Notes under the pieces: generated by a model
The model's database searches: none
Told to the model about the DNA's origin: nothing
Seen by the model: only the letters and a program-made list of their open reading frames with translations
Shown: piece after piece, positions 1 to 5,101 of the stretch
How the letters are laid out: each line of letters opens with the position of its first letter
How positions within the stretch are numbered: the first letter of the stretch is position 1
Position numbers and translations under genes: made by a program
Assembly (NCBI GenBank): GCA_016186985.1
Contig: JACPKO010000031.1
Coordinates: forward strand, 1-5,961
Length of the DNA stretch: 5,961 nucleotides
Direction of reading: 5' to 3'
From: Candidatus Daviesbacteria bacterium
GTDB lineage: Bacteria > Patescibacteriota > Microgenomatia > Daviesbacterales > UBA10151

Positions 1-222
1 ATTACTTCCCCAGCTATTTCACAGCATTTAAAAGTTTTGAAGGAGGCCAATTTAGTGAAGGTAGAAAAGAAAGCCCAACAAAGAATCTATCAAATTAATC
101 CGGATGCTATTGTAGAATTGGAAGATTGGGTTAAGAAGATGACTAGACTTTGGAACCAGAGATTTGATGCGCTAGATAAAATCTTGCAGATGGAAAAAGA
201 AAACCTAAAATGTCCAAAGTGA
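1..222 (+). CDS. ArsR-family winged-helix transcriptional regulator, C-terminal part (5' truncated)
   Basis: The frame is open from base 1 to a TGA at 220-222 and gives 73 residues, so the true start lies upstream of the window. The first residues contain SPAISQHLKVLKEANLV, the recognition helix and following turn typical of ArsR winged-helix repressors. The next stretch, VEKKAQQRIYQINPDAI, is the beta-wing. A charged, probably helical tail with LEDWVKKMTRLWNQRFDALDKIL follows and is likely used for dimerisation. No cysteine cluster for metal binding is visible in this part. ArsR regulators of this type often precede an SRPBCC gene, as here: the next gene starts 12 bases downstream. The likely role, by family knowledge, is repression of its own operon. 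The ligand is unknown. An internal TTG at 37 is not the start, because the helix-turn-helix is already under way before it. Confidence 0.88.
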   Translation: MTSPAISQHLKVLKEANLVKVEKKAQQRIYQINPDAIVELEDWVKKMTRLWNQRFDALDKILQMEKENLKCPK

Positions 223-234
223 AAGGTAAATCTA

Positions 235-741
235 ATGGTAAATGAGAATGGATTAGTAATAGAAAGAGTTTTTAATGCCCCTGTTGAAAAAGTATGGGCA
301 GCCTGGACAGAACCGGAGTTAATTAAGAAATGGTGGGGACCTGAAGGGTTTAGTGCACCATCAATAAAAGTTGACTTACAAGTTGGCGGGAGATATATCT
401 TTGCCATGCAAGGACCAAAAGGTTCTCAGTGGGATCAGGTTATGTACAGCGGGGGGGTTTATCGTGAAATTGTCCCAAATAAAAAGATAGTTGCAACTGA
501 TTACTTCTGTGATGAATATGGAAATAAAATGAAGCCAGAGAACTATGGACAAGATCCTAATTCCCCAAGCGAGATGGAAGTTGTTATCACATTTGAAGAT
601 ATGGGTATGGGCAAAAGCAAACTGACGATTACCTATCCCAAACCTGAGACTGAAGAGCAGTTCCAGGCAATGCTAAAAAGTGGTATGAAAGAAGGGTGGA
701 ACTCTAGTCTAAATAAACTAGCTGAAAGTTTAAAACAATGA
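235..741 (+). CDS. SRPBCC / AHSA1-like ligand-binding domain protein
   Basis: This 168-residue protein is the usual length of a single-domain SRPBCC (START-like, COG3832) protein. The hallmark N-terminal segment RVFNAPVEKVWAAWTEP spans residues 11-27 and is followed by KKWWGPEGFS at 31-40. The central strands include VGGRYIFAMQGPKG (50-63). The long C-terminal helix, GMKEGWNSSLNKLAESL (150-166), closes the hydrophobic cavity. The ATG at 235 is preceded by GAAAGG at 221-226 with an 8-base spacer, a fair ribosome-binding site that overlaps the stop of the ArsR gene, so the two are co-transcribed. Family members bind small hydrophobic ligands or share the fold of the Hsp90 co-chaperone Aha1. The substrate cannot be read from sequence. 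There is no signal peptide or membrane segment, so it should be cytosolic. It contains six tryptophans, in contrast to the Trp enzymes downstream. Confidence 0.9.
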   Translation: MVNENGLVIERVFNAPVEKVWAAWTEPELIKKWWGPEGFSAPSIKVDLQVGGRYIFAMQGPKGSQWDQVMYSGGVYREIVPNKKIVATDYFCDEYGNKMKPENYGQDPNSPSEMEVVITFEDMGMGKSKLTITYPKPETEEQFQAMLKSGMKEGWNSSLNKLAESLKQ

Positions 742-953
742 GCACCCAAAACATTACAATGATAAAAAATATAAGTCAGCACTGGCCAGCTGTCACAGTT
801 TTATGCCTATAGTCTATCGTGAAGATTACGGATGTAGATCACGCCCTGATGGAAAACCTGGATAAAATGGGCGTTCCTTTCGTAGATAATCTTCCCGGAA
901 CAGAAGATGACTTCATATACCTGAAAGGATTACCTTCGAGAGAGAGGCGATAA
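738..953 (+). pseudogene. Small ORF overlapping the SRPBCC stop, interrupted by one in-frame TAG
   Basis: An ATG at 738-740 overlaps the SRPBCC stop TGA (739-741) in the ATGA arrangement typical of coupled operon genes. It reads 24 codons (start MSTQNITMIKN) to a TAG at 810-812. The same frame then continues without a stop for 46 more codons to a TAA at 951-953. The second half (DVDHALMENLDKMGVP, then FVDNLPGTEDDFIYLKG) looks protein-like. A GTG at 819 could restart translation for 44 residues, but no ribosome-binding site precedes it. I do not recognise the family. It may be a decayed third gene of the ArsR/SRPBCC operon, a sequencing error at the TAG, or chance. The codons and the overlap are seen directly; the claim that it was once one gene is inference. 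Confidence 0.3.
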
Positions 954-1027
954 AAATAAAAAAGTCGGTAAAATAGGGTTTTGGTTTTTTGTTACATTTA
1001 AGAATATTTTGATATTATTTGTAGTAA

Positions 1028-1056
1028 TTGACAAATTTAAAAAAAAGCACTAAAAT
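1028..1056 (+). promoter_or_regulatory. Sigma-70-type promoter for the PH-like gene
   Basis: A perfect -35 box TTGACA (1028-1033) is separated by exactly 17 bases from a -10 box TAAAAT (1051-1056). This predicts transcription starting near 1063 and a leader of about 25 bases before the ATG at 1088. A second, weaker pair (TTGTTA at 989-994 and TATTAT at 1013-1018, 18-base spacer) lies just upstream. The -35 box overlaps a TTG that could be mistaken for a start codon. Confidence 0.75.
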
Positions 1057-1077
1057 CTTCGCATATTTTCTACAGAA

Positions 1078-1083
1078 AAGAGG
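1078..1083 (+). promoter_or_regulatory. Ribosome-binding site that fixes the start of the PH-like gene
   Basis: AAGAGG lies four bases before the ATG at 1088. Together with the promoter just upstream, it selects this ATG over the in-frame TTG at 1028. The spacing is short but usable. Confidence 0.55.
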
Positions 1084-1087
1084 TTAT

Positions 1088-1660
1088 ATGCTGGGTAGGG
1101 GCGCTATTCAGTTTTATATAAACGGTCCACCTCCTATTGCCAAAGCAACAGGACCGCCTTATTTAGTTAATTTAATAAACTCCCAGGATTCTCCTGATAA
1201 TAATACTTCTTCAGAGCAAAGTTTGAAATCTGACGGTCTAAAGCAAGACCTTGACTCACTGGTAAACAAAACCCACAACCCTTTATTAACTTTGAGATCG
1301 ATGAGGATCCTTGATTTATTTCCTGACAAATTAATTATCGATGAGAATAAAGTTAGTTTTATATATAAGAGTGCTTTTGGGGTTAAGTCTATTCATAGCG
1401 TACTAATTGAAAACATTACTTATGTTGAGGCACACACGTCACTTTTTACCGGCTGTCTGGTTGTAACAGACAGTAGCAATTACCGGCACCCGATTGAGTT
1501 AAAAATAGAAAACCTAAGGAAAGATGCGGCTATCAGGGCCAGGAAATTAATCCAGGGATTGGTGCATGCAAAAACTTTAAAAATAGGATTTAGCCAGCTT
1601 AGCCCCTATGATGTGGAAAATAACCTCGAGGAATTGGGCAGGGTGACAGGGGAAGATTAA
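1088..1660 (+). CDS. Hypothetical protein with probable bacterial PH-like domain
   Basis: The ATG start gives 190 residues. The first 65 or so are polar and rich in Pro, Ser, Asn and Asp (GPPPIAKATGPP at 13-24), probably disordered. Residues about 70-165 look like a compact beta-rich domain ending in a helix: strands around DKLIIDENKVSFIYKS and VKSIHSVLIENITYVEA, then TGCLVVTDSS, RHPIELKI and the helix LRKDAAIRARKLIQGLV (143-159). This succession, especially 'I..ENITYVEA..S.F...L.V', resembles bacterial PH-like (bPH/YdbT-type) domains, as judged by eye. No transmembrane segment or signal peptide is visible, unlike many bPH proteins. It has its own promoter and no close operon partner: the next gene starts 89 bases away behind another promoter. 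The function is unknown. That it is a gene is secure; the domain call is moderate. Confidence 0.7.
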   Translation: MLGRGAIQFYINGPPPIAKATGPPYLVNLINSQDSPDNNTSSEQSLKSDGLKQDLDSLVNKTHNPLLTLRSMRILDLFPDKLIIDENKVSFIYKSAFGVKSIHSVLIENITYVEAHTSLFTGCLVVTDSSNYRHPIELKIENLRKDAAIRARKLIQGLVHAKTLKIGFSQLSPYDVENNLEELGRVTGED

Positions 1661-1706
1661 GCTGCCTGGTTTTTAACTCCCAAACAAAAATCCCACTAAC
1701 CTATAG

Positions 1707-1735
1707 TTGCATCCCAGTGTGTTTTTTGATAAAAT
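1707..1735 (+). promoter_or_regulatory. Promoter of the 506-residue hypothetical gene
   Basis: A -35-like TTGCAT (1707-1712) and a -10 TAAAAT (1730-1735) are separated by 17 bases. Transcription would start near 1742, only about 8 bases before the ATG at 1750, so the mRNA would be almost leaderless. Confidence 0.55.
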
Positions 1736-1749
1736 ATAGCTTGAAGAAC

Positions 1750-3270
1750 ATGAACAAAGACGCAAAACTAGATATTCCAATTAATCTTTTAACCGGGAGG
1801 GAGAATGGTGTCAAATTAGCGCATGCCTATCGAAAAGCTATTTCCGGATTATTCTCCGAAGAAGCTATGCCTATCTTTCTCCATATGGCAAGAAACCAGG
1901 GGGAGATTCCAGAAGGAACTGATTTTGGGCGTATTAATTCTTATTTTTTGCATACCGTAGGTAAATTACACGGCTTCCCCTCAAGTGCAAGTACAGATAG
2001 ATTAAGAGACCATTGGGGGGCGGCTTTAAACGGTGCTTATCATTTAGCATCCTATGCAATAGAAGCTGCAATTCCGCATGGGTTTGGGTATCGCGATCAG
2101 GATACAGAGCTTTACAATAGATCAACTCTACCAGAAAGGATATTGAGGGCGCTAGCTTATCATCACAGGAGAGATTTCCAGATAGAAACAAGGAGGCAGT
2201 TTGCTTTAGCAATAGTAGTTGGTGATTTTATGGCTTTTAATAGCTCGGCAGGATTAAGAGATAGAAATGAAGAAATAGGGGAGTTATTAGATAAAGAGTT
2301 GTTTGCAAGCCGTGGAGTCCAGCATGATTATAGAACTTATGGTTATTTCGATTCAGCAACTAATGAGTTCGTAGGCGATAGTGATGACCGTAAACCGCCG
2401 GATGCATTTACTGATGTCAAAGAAATTAGCAGGAAAGCGCGCTTTATAGAAGATATAGGTTCTGTTTATTTTCACCCCAGGATAAAAGATTTTTCCAGAT
2501 CAGGGATCAAAGCTCTTATTGAATCTATTGCAAATGGAGATACGCTTCAGACAATACACGTTGTACCGGATCAATTTGGTTCAATAGTGACTGTGCTGGA
2601 AGGAGGAGAAGAGGAGGCGGGAATAGTAATGGATAGGTCTATAGAGATATTTAAGAGACAGTTTCCTGGGGTAAAGGTTATAAGGAAAGATACAGTCAAG
2701 CATACCAGAGGTCAGTCAAAGCTTGTGGAAACACTCATGCCAATGCGTCGTACTCTTTTTGAATTTCCAGATTTGCCCAAAGAGGCAACCTATGAATTAA
2801 TTGCTAGGAGTTTGCGCAGCGAAATGAATGGTCAATATATGAATGGAATTGTTGATCCTAGTACAGGACGCCGAACTGGTCCGGGACATAAGCACTATGA
2901 ACTTGATTCAATCGCAGGCCCGGTAGCTGACGTGCTGTTTCCGGTAGACTTATATACAATGAATAGAGTCCACGCGTTTGCTGTGCAATCTTCGAGGATA
3001 GCGGAGAGACTAAGAGACTCAGAGGAAGATCCTATAATTCACTTTGGTGGTATAAGAGATGGCGGTTATTTTTATCAAGGTAACTATATAGTTACCGAAA
3101 AGCAAGATGGAACTACGGGTGGGTTTTATATGATATTAGACGAAGGCCCTTTACGTTTCACATTAAGAAGGCAGGATGGAACTGAGTTTCTTGCCGGCCG
3201 GGCATCTGTTATAGGACATGGGTTCGTAGGTTCAGAGAGAATCATAGGATCGGTAAAAAAGCTGATGTAA
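1750..3270 (+). CDS. Hypothetical protein of 506 residues, family not recognised
   Basis: The chosen start is the ATG at 1750, giving MNKDAKLDIPIN. The frame also opens at a GTG at 1717, but that codon lies upstream of the -10 box and would add 11 residues overlapping the promoter. Residues 15-180 look mostly helical, with a histidine-containing helix around DHWGAALNGAYHLASYAIEA (87-106) and ERILRALAYHHRRDF (129-143). A mixed alpha/beta part follows, with FHPRIKDFSRSGIKALIESI at 241-260 and TIHVVPDQFGSIVTVLEGG at 268-286. A conserved-looking loop, PSTGRRTGPGHKHYELDS (370-387), comes next. The C-terminal 80 residues look beta-rich and glycine-rich (GGIRDGGYFYQGNYIV, 433-448). No signal peptide, membrane helix, Walker motif or known catalytic signature could be assigned. 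It is probably a soluble cytosolic protein. It stands alone behind its own promoter and ends just before the trp leader. I assign no function. Confidence 0.85.
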   Translation: MNKDAKLDIPINLLTGRENGVKLAHAYRKAISGLFSEEAMPIFLHMARNQGEIPEGTDFGRINSYFLHTVGKLHGFPSSASTDRLRDHWGAALNGAYHLASYAIEAAIPHGFGYRDQDTELYNRSTLPERILRALAYHHRRDFQIETRRQFALAIVVGDFMAFNSSAGLRDRNEEIGELLDKELFASRGVQHDYRTYGYFDSATNEFVGDSDDRKPPDAFTDVKEISRKARFIEDIGSVYFHPRIKDFSRSGIKALIESIANGDTLQTIHVVPDQFGSIVTVLEGGEEEAGIVMDRSIEIFKRQFPGVKVIRKDTVKHTRGQSKLVETLMPMRRTLFEFPDLPKEATYELIARSLRSEMNGQYMNGIVDPSTGRRTGPGHKHYELDSIAGPVADVLFPVDLYTMNRVHAFAVQSSRIAERLRDSEEDPIIHFGGIRDGGYFYQGNYIVTEKQDGTTGGFYMILDEGPLRFTLRRQDGTEFLAGRASVIGHGFVGSERIIGSVKKLM

Positions 3271-3289
3271 GGAAATCGGTTTACGGGAT

Positions 3290-3318
3290 TTGATTTTTAT
3301 CTGAAATAGATATAGAAT
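3290..3318 (+). promoter_or_regulatory. Promoter of the trp operon leader
   Basis: TTGATT (3290-3295) and TAGAAT (3313-3318) are separated by 17 bases. Predicted initiation near 3325 falls at the 5' edge of the T-box stem I, as expected for a leader RNA that folds from its first bases. Confidence 0.65.
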
Positions 3319-3399
3319 GTCTAACGTAAAGCTTTGGTCCGGAAGGTTGTCCTCCTTCGCTGAGAGCTACGGAAGGATAAAAGAACCGGATTAAAGAAA

Positions 3400-3402
3400 T
3401 GG
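3400..3402 (+). promoter_or_regulatory. Probable specifier codon UGG (Trp)
   Basis: TGG follows GAAA, as the specifier does in known glycine T-boxes. The base after it is C, whereas A is usual, so the register is not beyond doubt. Reading one base later would give GGC followed by A, a glycine specifier. Confidence 0.6.
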
Positions 3403-3588
3403 CAGTGAAAGGATCGGTTGGGATCCTGGAGCCAATTAGGCTATCTTTATGAGTGTCTAGTACAGAGACGAAACTGTTTAAAAGACTGTAGCGTTTGTCG
3501 GAATATCGGAGAACGCCAGGAATGAAGCAGAGCTTCTTTGCTTCGCAAATGAGTCATCCTTCGTTAAAACTACGGAGTGATGTGAAAT

Positions 3589-3602
3589 AAGGTGGCACCA
3601 CG
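3589..3602 (+). promoter_or_regulatory. T-box sequence and 5' half of the antiterminator
   Basis: AAGGTGGCACCACG matches the T-box consensus (AGGGTGGNACCGCG). AAGG pairs with CCTT (3660-3663) and ACG pairs with CGT (3657-3659), leaving the classic seven-base bulge TGGCACC. In the TGGN element N is C, which would pair with a G discriminator base. Bacterial tRNA-Trp has G at that position, while bacterial tRNA-Gly usually has U. The 3' strand of this helix is shared with the terminator, which makes the two folds mutually exclusive. Confidence 0.9.
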
Positions 3603-3605
3603 AAA

Positions 3606-3640
3606 AAAGTTTAAAGTTCAAAATGCAAAGTGCAAAATTG
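3606..3640 (+). repeat. Five tandem degenerate heptamers in the antiterminator loop
   Basis: Five consecutive 7-base units read AAAGTTT, AAAGTTC, AAAATGC, AAAGTGC and AAAATTG (consensus AAARTKC). They lie between the two halves of the antiterminator and stretch its apical loop to about 54 bases. Low-complexity heptamer tracts of this type occur between genes in several bacterial groups. The unit structure here is read directly. Confidence 0.65.
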
Positions 3641-3654
3641 GATTTTAAATGTTT

Positions 3655-3712
3655 ACCGTCCTTGTAAATTTCTAAACAATTGTGTTTGGAAGTTTGCAAA
3701 GGCGGTTTTTTT
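3655..3712 (+). terminator. Regulated rho-independent terminator of the T-box leader
   Basis: Bases 3655-3677 pair with 3684-3706 in a 23-bp stem that has a single C-A mismatch and several G-T pairs. The loop is AATTGT. The stem runs into seven Ts (3706-3712). Its 5' arm contains CGTCCTT (3657-3663), the strand that the antiterminator also needs, so charged tRNA-Trp should favour termination before trpE. Confidence 0.9.
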
Positions 3713-3718
3713 GTGCCC

Positions 3719-3746
3719 GCTGATTGCTGAAAGCTGATAGCTATGA
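3719..3746 (+). repeat. Heptamer tract spanning the trpE translation start
   Basis: Three clear 7-base units, GCTGATT, GCTGAAA and GCTGATA, are followed by a degenerate fourth, GCTATGA, which contains the ATG of trpE at 3743. The tract fills the space where a Shine-Dalgarno sequence would be expected, and none is visible. The period equals that of the tract in the antiterminator loop, but the unit sequence differs. Confidence 0.6.
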
Positions 3747-5101
3747 ATAAGTTGCCTAAGATCATTTTAAAAAAGAAACCTACCTACCTTAAGATCGCAG
3801 AAGGATTGGATCTATTTGGGCTTTTTTCAAAAATTGAAAGTAAATTTGAAAACTGTTTTATTCTTGAGTCTTTGGGTGAGCAAAATAGCCTGTCTCGGTA
3901 TTCGATCGTCGGGTTTGATCCCGCTCATATTATTTCTGCCAGGGGAAATACCTTAAAATTTGATGGTCAGGAATTTGAGGCGGGAAACCCGTATTTTGCT
4001 TTAAGGGAAATAATTCCTCAGGACGCTATTACTAAATTTTATGCAGGAGGGTTAATCGGTTACTTAAATTATGAAACAGTAAACTATTTTGAGCCCTCGC
4101 TTAATTTAAAGGAACATCCGCTGTTTGATACTTTTAAGTTTGGTGTTTACCTGGATGGGTTGGTTTTAGATAAAGTCACCGGGGAGCTTTTCTATTTCTA
4201 CTATGACAAAAATCGTTTAGAGTCTGTTAAGCAAATAATTAAATCTGGATCCCGGGTCAAGCCCGGGACGAGTCTGTCGATTCGATTTTTGGGTGATACT
4301 CTGGATAAAAAAGGGCATAAAGCAAATGTCGAATATGTTTTGGAGCAAATTAAAGCCGGCAATACTTTCCAATGCCAAGCCGGATTTAAGTCGGAATTTA
4401 AAATCACGGGGGATACATTTTTAATCTATAAAGATTTGCGTAAGATTAACCCTTCCCCGTTTATGTATTATCTGAAATTCGGCTCTAAACAGATAATTGG
4501 TGCCAGCCCGGAACTTTTATTCAGGTTAAAAAACGGGGATATGGAAACTTTTCCTTTGGCCGGGACCGCAAAGCGCGGAAAAACTGCAGCTGAAGATCAG
4601 GAATTGGCCCGGAGGCTTTTAAATGATCCGAAAGAAATTGCCGAACATAATATGCTGGTTGATTTGCACAGAAATGATTTAGGCAGGGTTGCCAAATTTG
4701 GAACAGTTAAAGTCCGAAGCTTAATGGACATTAAAAAATTCTCTCATGTTCAGCATATTTCCTCGGAAATCTCCGGAGTTATTAAGGAGGGGGAGGATAT
4801 GTTTTCAGCATTGGCTGCGTCCTTTCCGGCAGGCACTTTAACCGGCGCCCCAAAAATTGAATCAATGAAAATAATAAACAGAATTGAAAACGTGCCGCGA
4901 GGGCCTTACGGGGGAGCGGTTGGACATTTTGGATTTGACGGTAACTGTACTTTTGCGATTTCTATACGCTCTCTTTTCGTATCGGGCGATTATGCTTTTG
5001 CTCAAACTTCAGGGGGGGTGGTTTTGGATTCTGATCCGGAGAAAGAATACGAAGAAATTGAAAACAAGTTAGCGGGCATGAGGAAGGCGCTAAATTTATG
5101 A
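3743..5101 (+). CDS. trpE: Anthranilate synthase component I
   Basis: TrpE converts chorismate and ammonia (from TrpG) to anthranilate and pyruvate, the first committed step of tryptophan synthesis. The 452-residue protein is somewhat shorter than the usual 460-520. The N-terminal domain has CFILESLGEQ (38-47), with the LES element used for tryptophan feedback, and SRYSIVGFDP (51-60). The chorismate-binding domain contains INPSPFMYYL (235-244), GASPELLFR (253-261), the FPLAGTAKRG loop (270-279), HNMLVDLHRNDLGR (302-315), HVQHISSE (335-342), PAGTLTGAPK (362-371), RGPYGGAVGHFGFDG (386-400) and the Mg-binding helix EKEYEEIENK (433-442). All expected active-site segments are present. PabB is the alternative, but the Trp T-box and the trpD neighbour decide for TrpE. 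The C-terminal half reads like archaeal (Thermococcus-type) TrpE from memory. Residues 168-179 are encoded by an inserted palindromic element. The stop overlaps the trpG start by ATGA. There is no Trp residue and no clear ribosome-binding site. Confidence 0.95.
   Translation: MNKLPKIILKKKPTYLKIAEGLDLFGLFSKIESKFENCFILESLGEQNSLSRYSIVGFDPAHIISARGNTLKFDGQEFEAGNPYFALREIIPQDAITKFYAGGLIGYLNYETVNYFEPSLNLKEHPLFDTFKFGVYLDGLVLDKVTGELFYFYYDKNRLESVKQIIKSGSRVKPGTSLSIRFLGDTLDKKGHKANVEYVLEQIKAGNTFQCQAGFKSEFKITGDTFLIYKDLRKINPSPFMYYLKFGSKQIIGASPELLFRLKNGDMETFPLAGTAKRGKTAAEDQELARRLLNDPKEIAEHNMLVDLHRNDLGRVAKFGTVKVRSLMDIKKFSHVQHISSEISGVIKEGEDMFSALAASFPAGTLTGAPKIESMKIINRIENVPRGPYGGAVGHFGFDGNCTFAISIRSLFVSGDYAFAQTSGGVVLDSDPEKEYEEIENKLAGMRKALNL
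4245..4271 (+). repeat. GC-rich palindromic repeat element inserted in frame in trpE
   Basis: The arms TCCCGGG (4250-4256) and CCCGGGA (4262-4268) enclose the loop TCAAG. The unit, CTGGA followed by the palindrome and CGA, closely resembles a dispersed element I know from alphaproteobacteria and Rickettsia-like protein-coding palindromic repeats. It is much richer in GC than the surrounding trpE sequence. It is translated as SGSRVKPGTSLS at residues 168-179, between the N-terminal domain and the chorismate-binding domain, and keeps the frame open. The insertion is inferred from composition and likeness, not from alignment. Confidence 0.65.
5081..5087 (+). promoter_or_regulatory. Ribosome-binding site of trpG inside trpE
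   Basis: AGGAAGG lies ten bases before the ATG at 5098. Together with the ATGA overlap, it supports coupled translation of trpE and trpG in similar amounts. Confidence 0.5.

Larger units (their letters stand above)
742..1087 (+). other. Intergenic stretch between the ArsR/SRPBCC pair and the PH-like gene
   Basis: This gap of about 350 bases holds the interrupted small ORF up to 953. An AT-rich segment with poly-A and poly-T runs follows at about 951-1020. The strong promoter lies at 1028-1056. I see no convincing rho-independent terminator for the upstream operon: the only candidate pairs AAAA with TTTT near 971-984, without a GC stem. There is no tRNA, CRISPR array or insertion-sequence end. 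Confidence 0.5.
3325..3712 (+). ncRNA. T-box riboswitch leader, probably sensing tRNA-Trp
   Basis: The leader controls trpE by transcription antitermination. Stem I has an 11-bp helix, 3332-3342 with 3386-3396 (including two G-T pairs). It is capped by a distal hairpin whose CCTTC and GAAGG arms enclose a 13-base loop, 3359-3371. Directly after stem I the sequence AGAAATGGCA (3395-3404) resembles the specifier loop of glyQS T-boxes, in which GAAA precedes the codon. This places UGG (Trp) at 3400-3402. A possible base helix pairs CTAAC (3321-3325) with GTTGG (3417-3421), but it competes with a hairpin at 3410-3427. Smaller hairpins follow. A stem III of 10 bp with one bulged T lies at 3555-3582, just before the T-box. 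The T-box at 3589-3602 and the terminator at 3655-3712 complete the switch. The T-box, antiterminator and terminator are clear; the specifier is inferred. GGC at 3401-3403 is the alternative reading, but the discriminator match and the trp genes favour Trp. Confidence 0.88.

Noticed and set aside
90..407. Reverse-strand reading frame across the ArsR/SRPBCC junction
   Set aside because: It is antisense to two well-supported genes, and its composition (Ser/Phe-rich low complexity) is typical of a shadow frame.
1028..1087. In-frame TTG start adding 20 residues to the PH-like protein
   Set aside because: The TTG is part of a perfect TTGACA -35 box with a matching -10 box 17 bases on. The ATG at 1088 has a ribosome-binding site, and the upstream codons would lie before the predicted transcript start.
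1717..1749. GTG start for the 506-residue protein
   Set aside because: The codon lies between the -35 and -10 boxes, has no ribosome-binding site, and gives an unconvincing MCFLIKYSLKN extension.
3271..3300. Possible terminator after the 506-residue gene
   Set aside because: AAATC and GATTT can pair around a nine-base loop before ATTTTTAT, but five mostly A-T pairs without a GC core are too weak to call.
3535..3560. Hairpin-rich stretch considered as a separate small RNA or repeat
   Set aside because: The GAAGCA/TGCTTC pairing sits between stem I and stem III of the T-box leader and is best explained as part of that folded RNA.
3478..3765. Reverse-strand 95-residue reading frame over the leader
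   Set aside because: It lies over the T-box, antiterminator and terminator, and has neither a recognisable product nor a ribosome-binding site.
4201..4407. Reverse-strand 68-residue reading frame inside trpE
   Set aside because: It is a shadow of trpE. Its VPGLTRDPDLI segment is just the reverse translation of the palindromic element, which stays open in many frames.
4884..5072. Forward 62-residue reading frame inside trpE
   Set aside because: It overlaps the most conserved catalytic part of trpE in another frame and encodes no recognisable protein.
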